5,792 bases of DNA from positions 1 to 5,792 of the forward strand of contig CAKRMO010000085.1 of assembly GCA_934364765.1 (NCBI GenBank). The letters run 5' to 3'. Positions 5,258-5,792 of this stretch are shown here, one piece after another (position 1 is the first letter of the stretch; the number at the start of each line of letters is the position of its first letter). The stretch is from an uncultured Bacteroidaceae bacterium. Lineage in GTDB: Bacteria; Bacteroidota; Bacteroidia; Bacteroidales; Bacteroidaceae. The position numbers and the translations under genes are program-made. Under the pieces are notes generated by a model. The model did not search any database, had not been told where the DNA came from, and saw nothing but the letters and a program-made list of their open reading frames with translations.

Positions 5258-5792
5258 TTTTTTGCTGCGATTATTTCGTAACGCCCCTGCTTCACTTTCA
5301 CGGTGAACCCTTCGGCGGTCTTTTCGGCAGAGGTAACGCCCTTCACCTTTCCGGCGGGTTTTCCGTTCACGGACAAAGCCTCCATTCCGGCTGCGGGTAC
5401 ATATACTGTGGCGTTTGAGCCAACCGGCACGTCAACTATTATGCGCACCCTGCCTGGGGTGTGGCTCACGTTGCTTGCCACTCGACCGTAGGGCGACATC
5501 TTGGCGTAGCTTACGCTTTCAAGGCTGTCTGCGAGCACAGGGCGCACAATCAGGTGCTTGTATGCCGGAGCTTCGGGGTCGGAGTTCACTCCTGCGAGCT
5601 GGCGGTAGAACCATGTGAGGCAGCAGCCGAGGAACGGGTGGTTTTCGGAGTATTGCCCGTCAAACTGTTCCCAGAGTGTTGTCGCGCCTTTTTTGATCAT
5701 GTTTCCGAAAGACGGATAGTCGGTCTGGTTCATCGCAGTGTAGGCAATGTTGTTGAGACCTGTTTTTGCCAGTCCCTCAAACAGCACTTCGA
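5254..5792 (-). CDS. Glycoside hydrolase family 78-like alpha-L-rhamnosidase, C-terminal part (5' end outside window)
   Basis: The frame enters from the right edge and stops at the TGA at 5254-5256; about 178 C-terminal residues are visible. Family 78 enzymes remove terminal alpha-L-rhamnose from plant glycans, rhamnogalacturonan side chains and glycosides. What shows the family is the end of the alpha/alpha barrel: YPSFGNMIKKGATTLWEQF, then a His-Pro-containing NHPFLGCCLTWFYRQLAG, then the linker YKHLIVRPVLAD and a C-terminal beta-sandwich with SPYGRV. The Glu in LWEQFDG (codon 5668-5670) aligns by eye with the general base of characterised family members; the general-acid motif is outside. 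The signal peptide, if any, is also outside, so cellular location is unknown. The last bases overlap the folP start (ATGA). GTG at 5785-5787 is an internal valine, not a start. Substrate specificity cannot be judged from this part. Confidence 0.85.
   Translation of the reverse strand, partial: EVLFEGLAKTGLNNIAYTAMNQTDYPSFGNMIKKGATTLWEQFDGQYSENHPFLGCCLTWFYRQLAGVNSDPEAPAYKHLIVRPVLADSLESVSYAKMSPYGRVASNVSHTPGRVRIIVDVPVGSNATVYVPAAGMEALSVNGKPAGKVKGVTSAEKTAEGFTVKVKQGRYEIIAAKK

Overview
The window looks like a chromosomal segment of a member of the Bacteroidales (Bacteroidota). Three things point there: the proteins resemble Bacteroidales versions of their families; start codons lack clear Shine-Dalgarno sequences and often follow A-rich stretches; and two upstream regions carry matches to the Bacteroidetes -7 promoter element (TAnnTTTG type). 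The genus cannot be fixed from sequence alone.

Left half, + strand: the 3' end of a type IIA topoisomerase A subunit, most likely parC (bases 2-640), is followed by a complete cysS for cysteinyl-tRNA synthetase (749-2233). After a 385-base intergenic region comes rplS for ribosomal protein L19 (2619-2987), which ends in a strong intrinsic terminator (3013-3057). These are housekeeping genes, and cysS and rplS each appear to have their own promoter.

Right half, - strand: three genes are read right to left in a tight cluster. They are the 3' end of a glycoside hydrolase family 78-like alpha-L-rhamnosidase (5254 to the window edge), folP for dihydropteroate synthase (4331-5257), and cdaA for a membrane diadenylate cyclase (3550-4320). 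The hydrolase stop and the folP start overlap as ATGA, and folP and cdaA are 10 bases apart. Folate synthesis and c-di-AMP signalling are therefore probably co-transcribed, possibly downstream of a carbohydrate-degradation gene.

The least ordinary material is intergenic. Two arrays of imperfect dyads with an exact 21-base period (three units at 2358-2420, four at 3201-3284) lie on either side of rplS in the same orientation. Each is preceded at identical spacing by the same 17-base lead-in, GTTGCAAGTGGCGAAAA. Two units of the first array form a perfect 17-bp inverted repeat. Further right, two near-identical 19-base palindromes (3331-3349 and 3413-3431) sit in inverted orientation, and their outermost base pair changes in a compensatory way. 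I do not recognise a named family for the 21-base arrays. They look like a dispersed, structure-forming intergenic repeat rather than a gene, and they are the best candidate here for something undescribed. No CRISPR, tRNA, rRNA or transposase gene was found.
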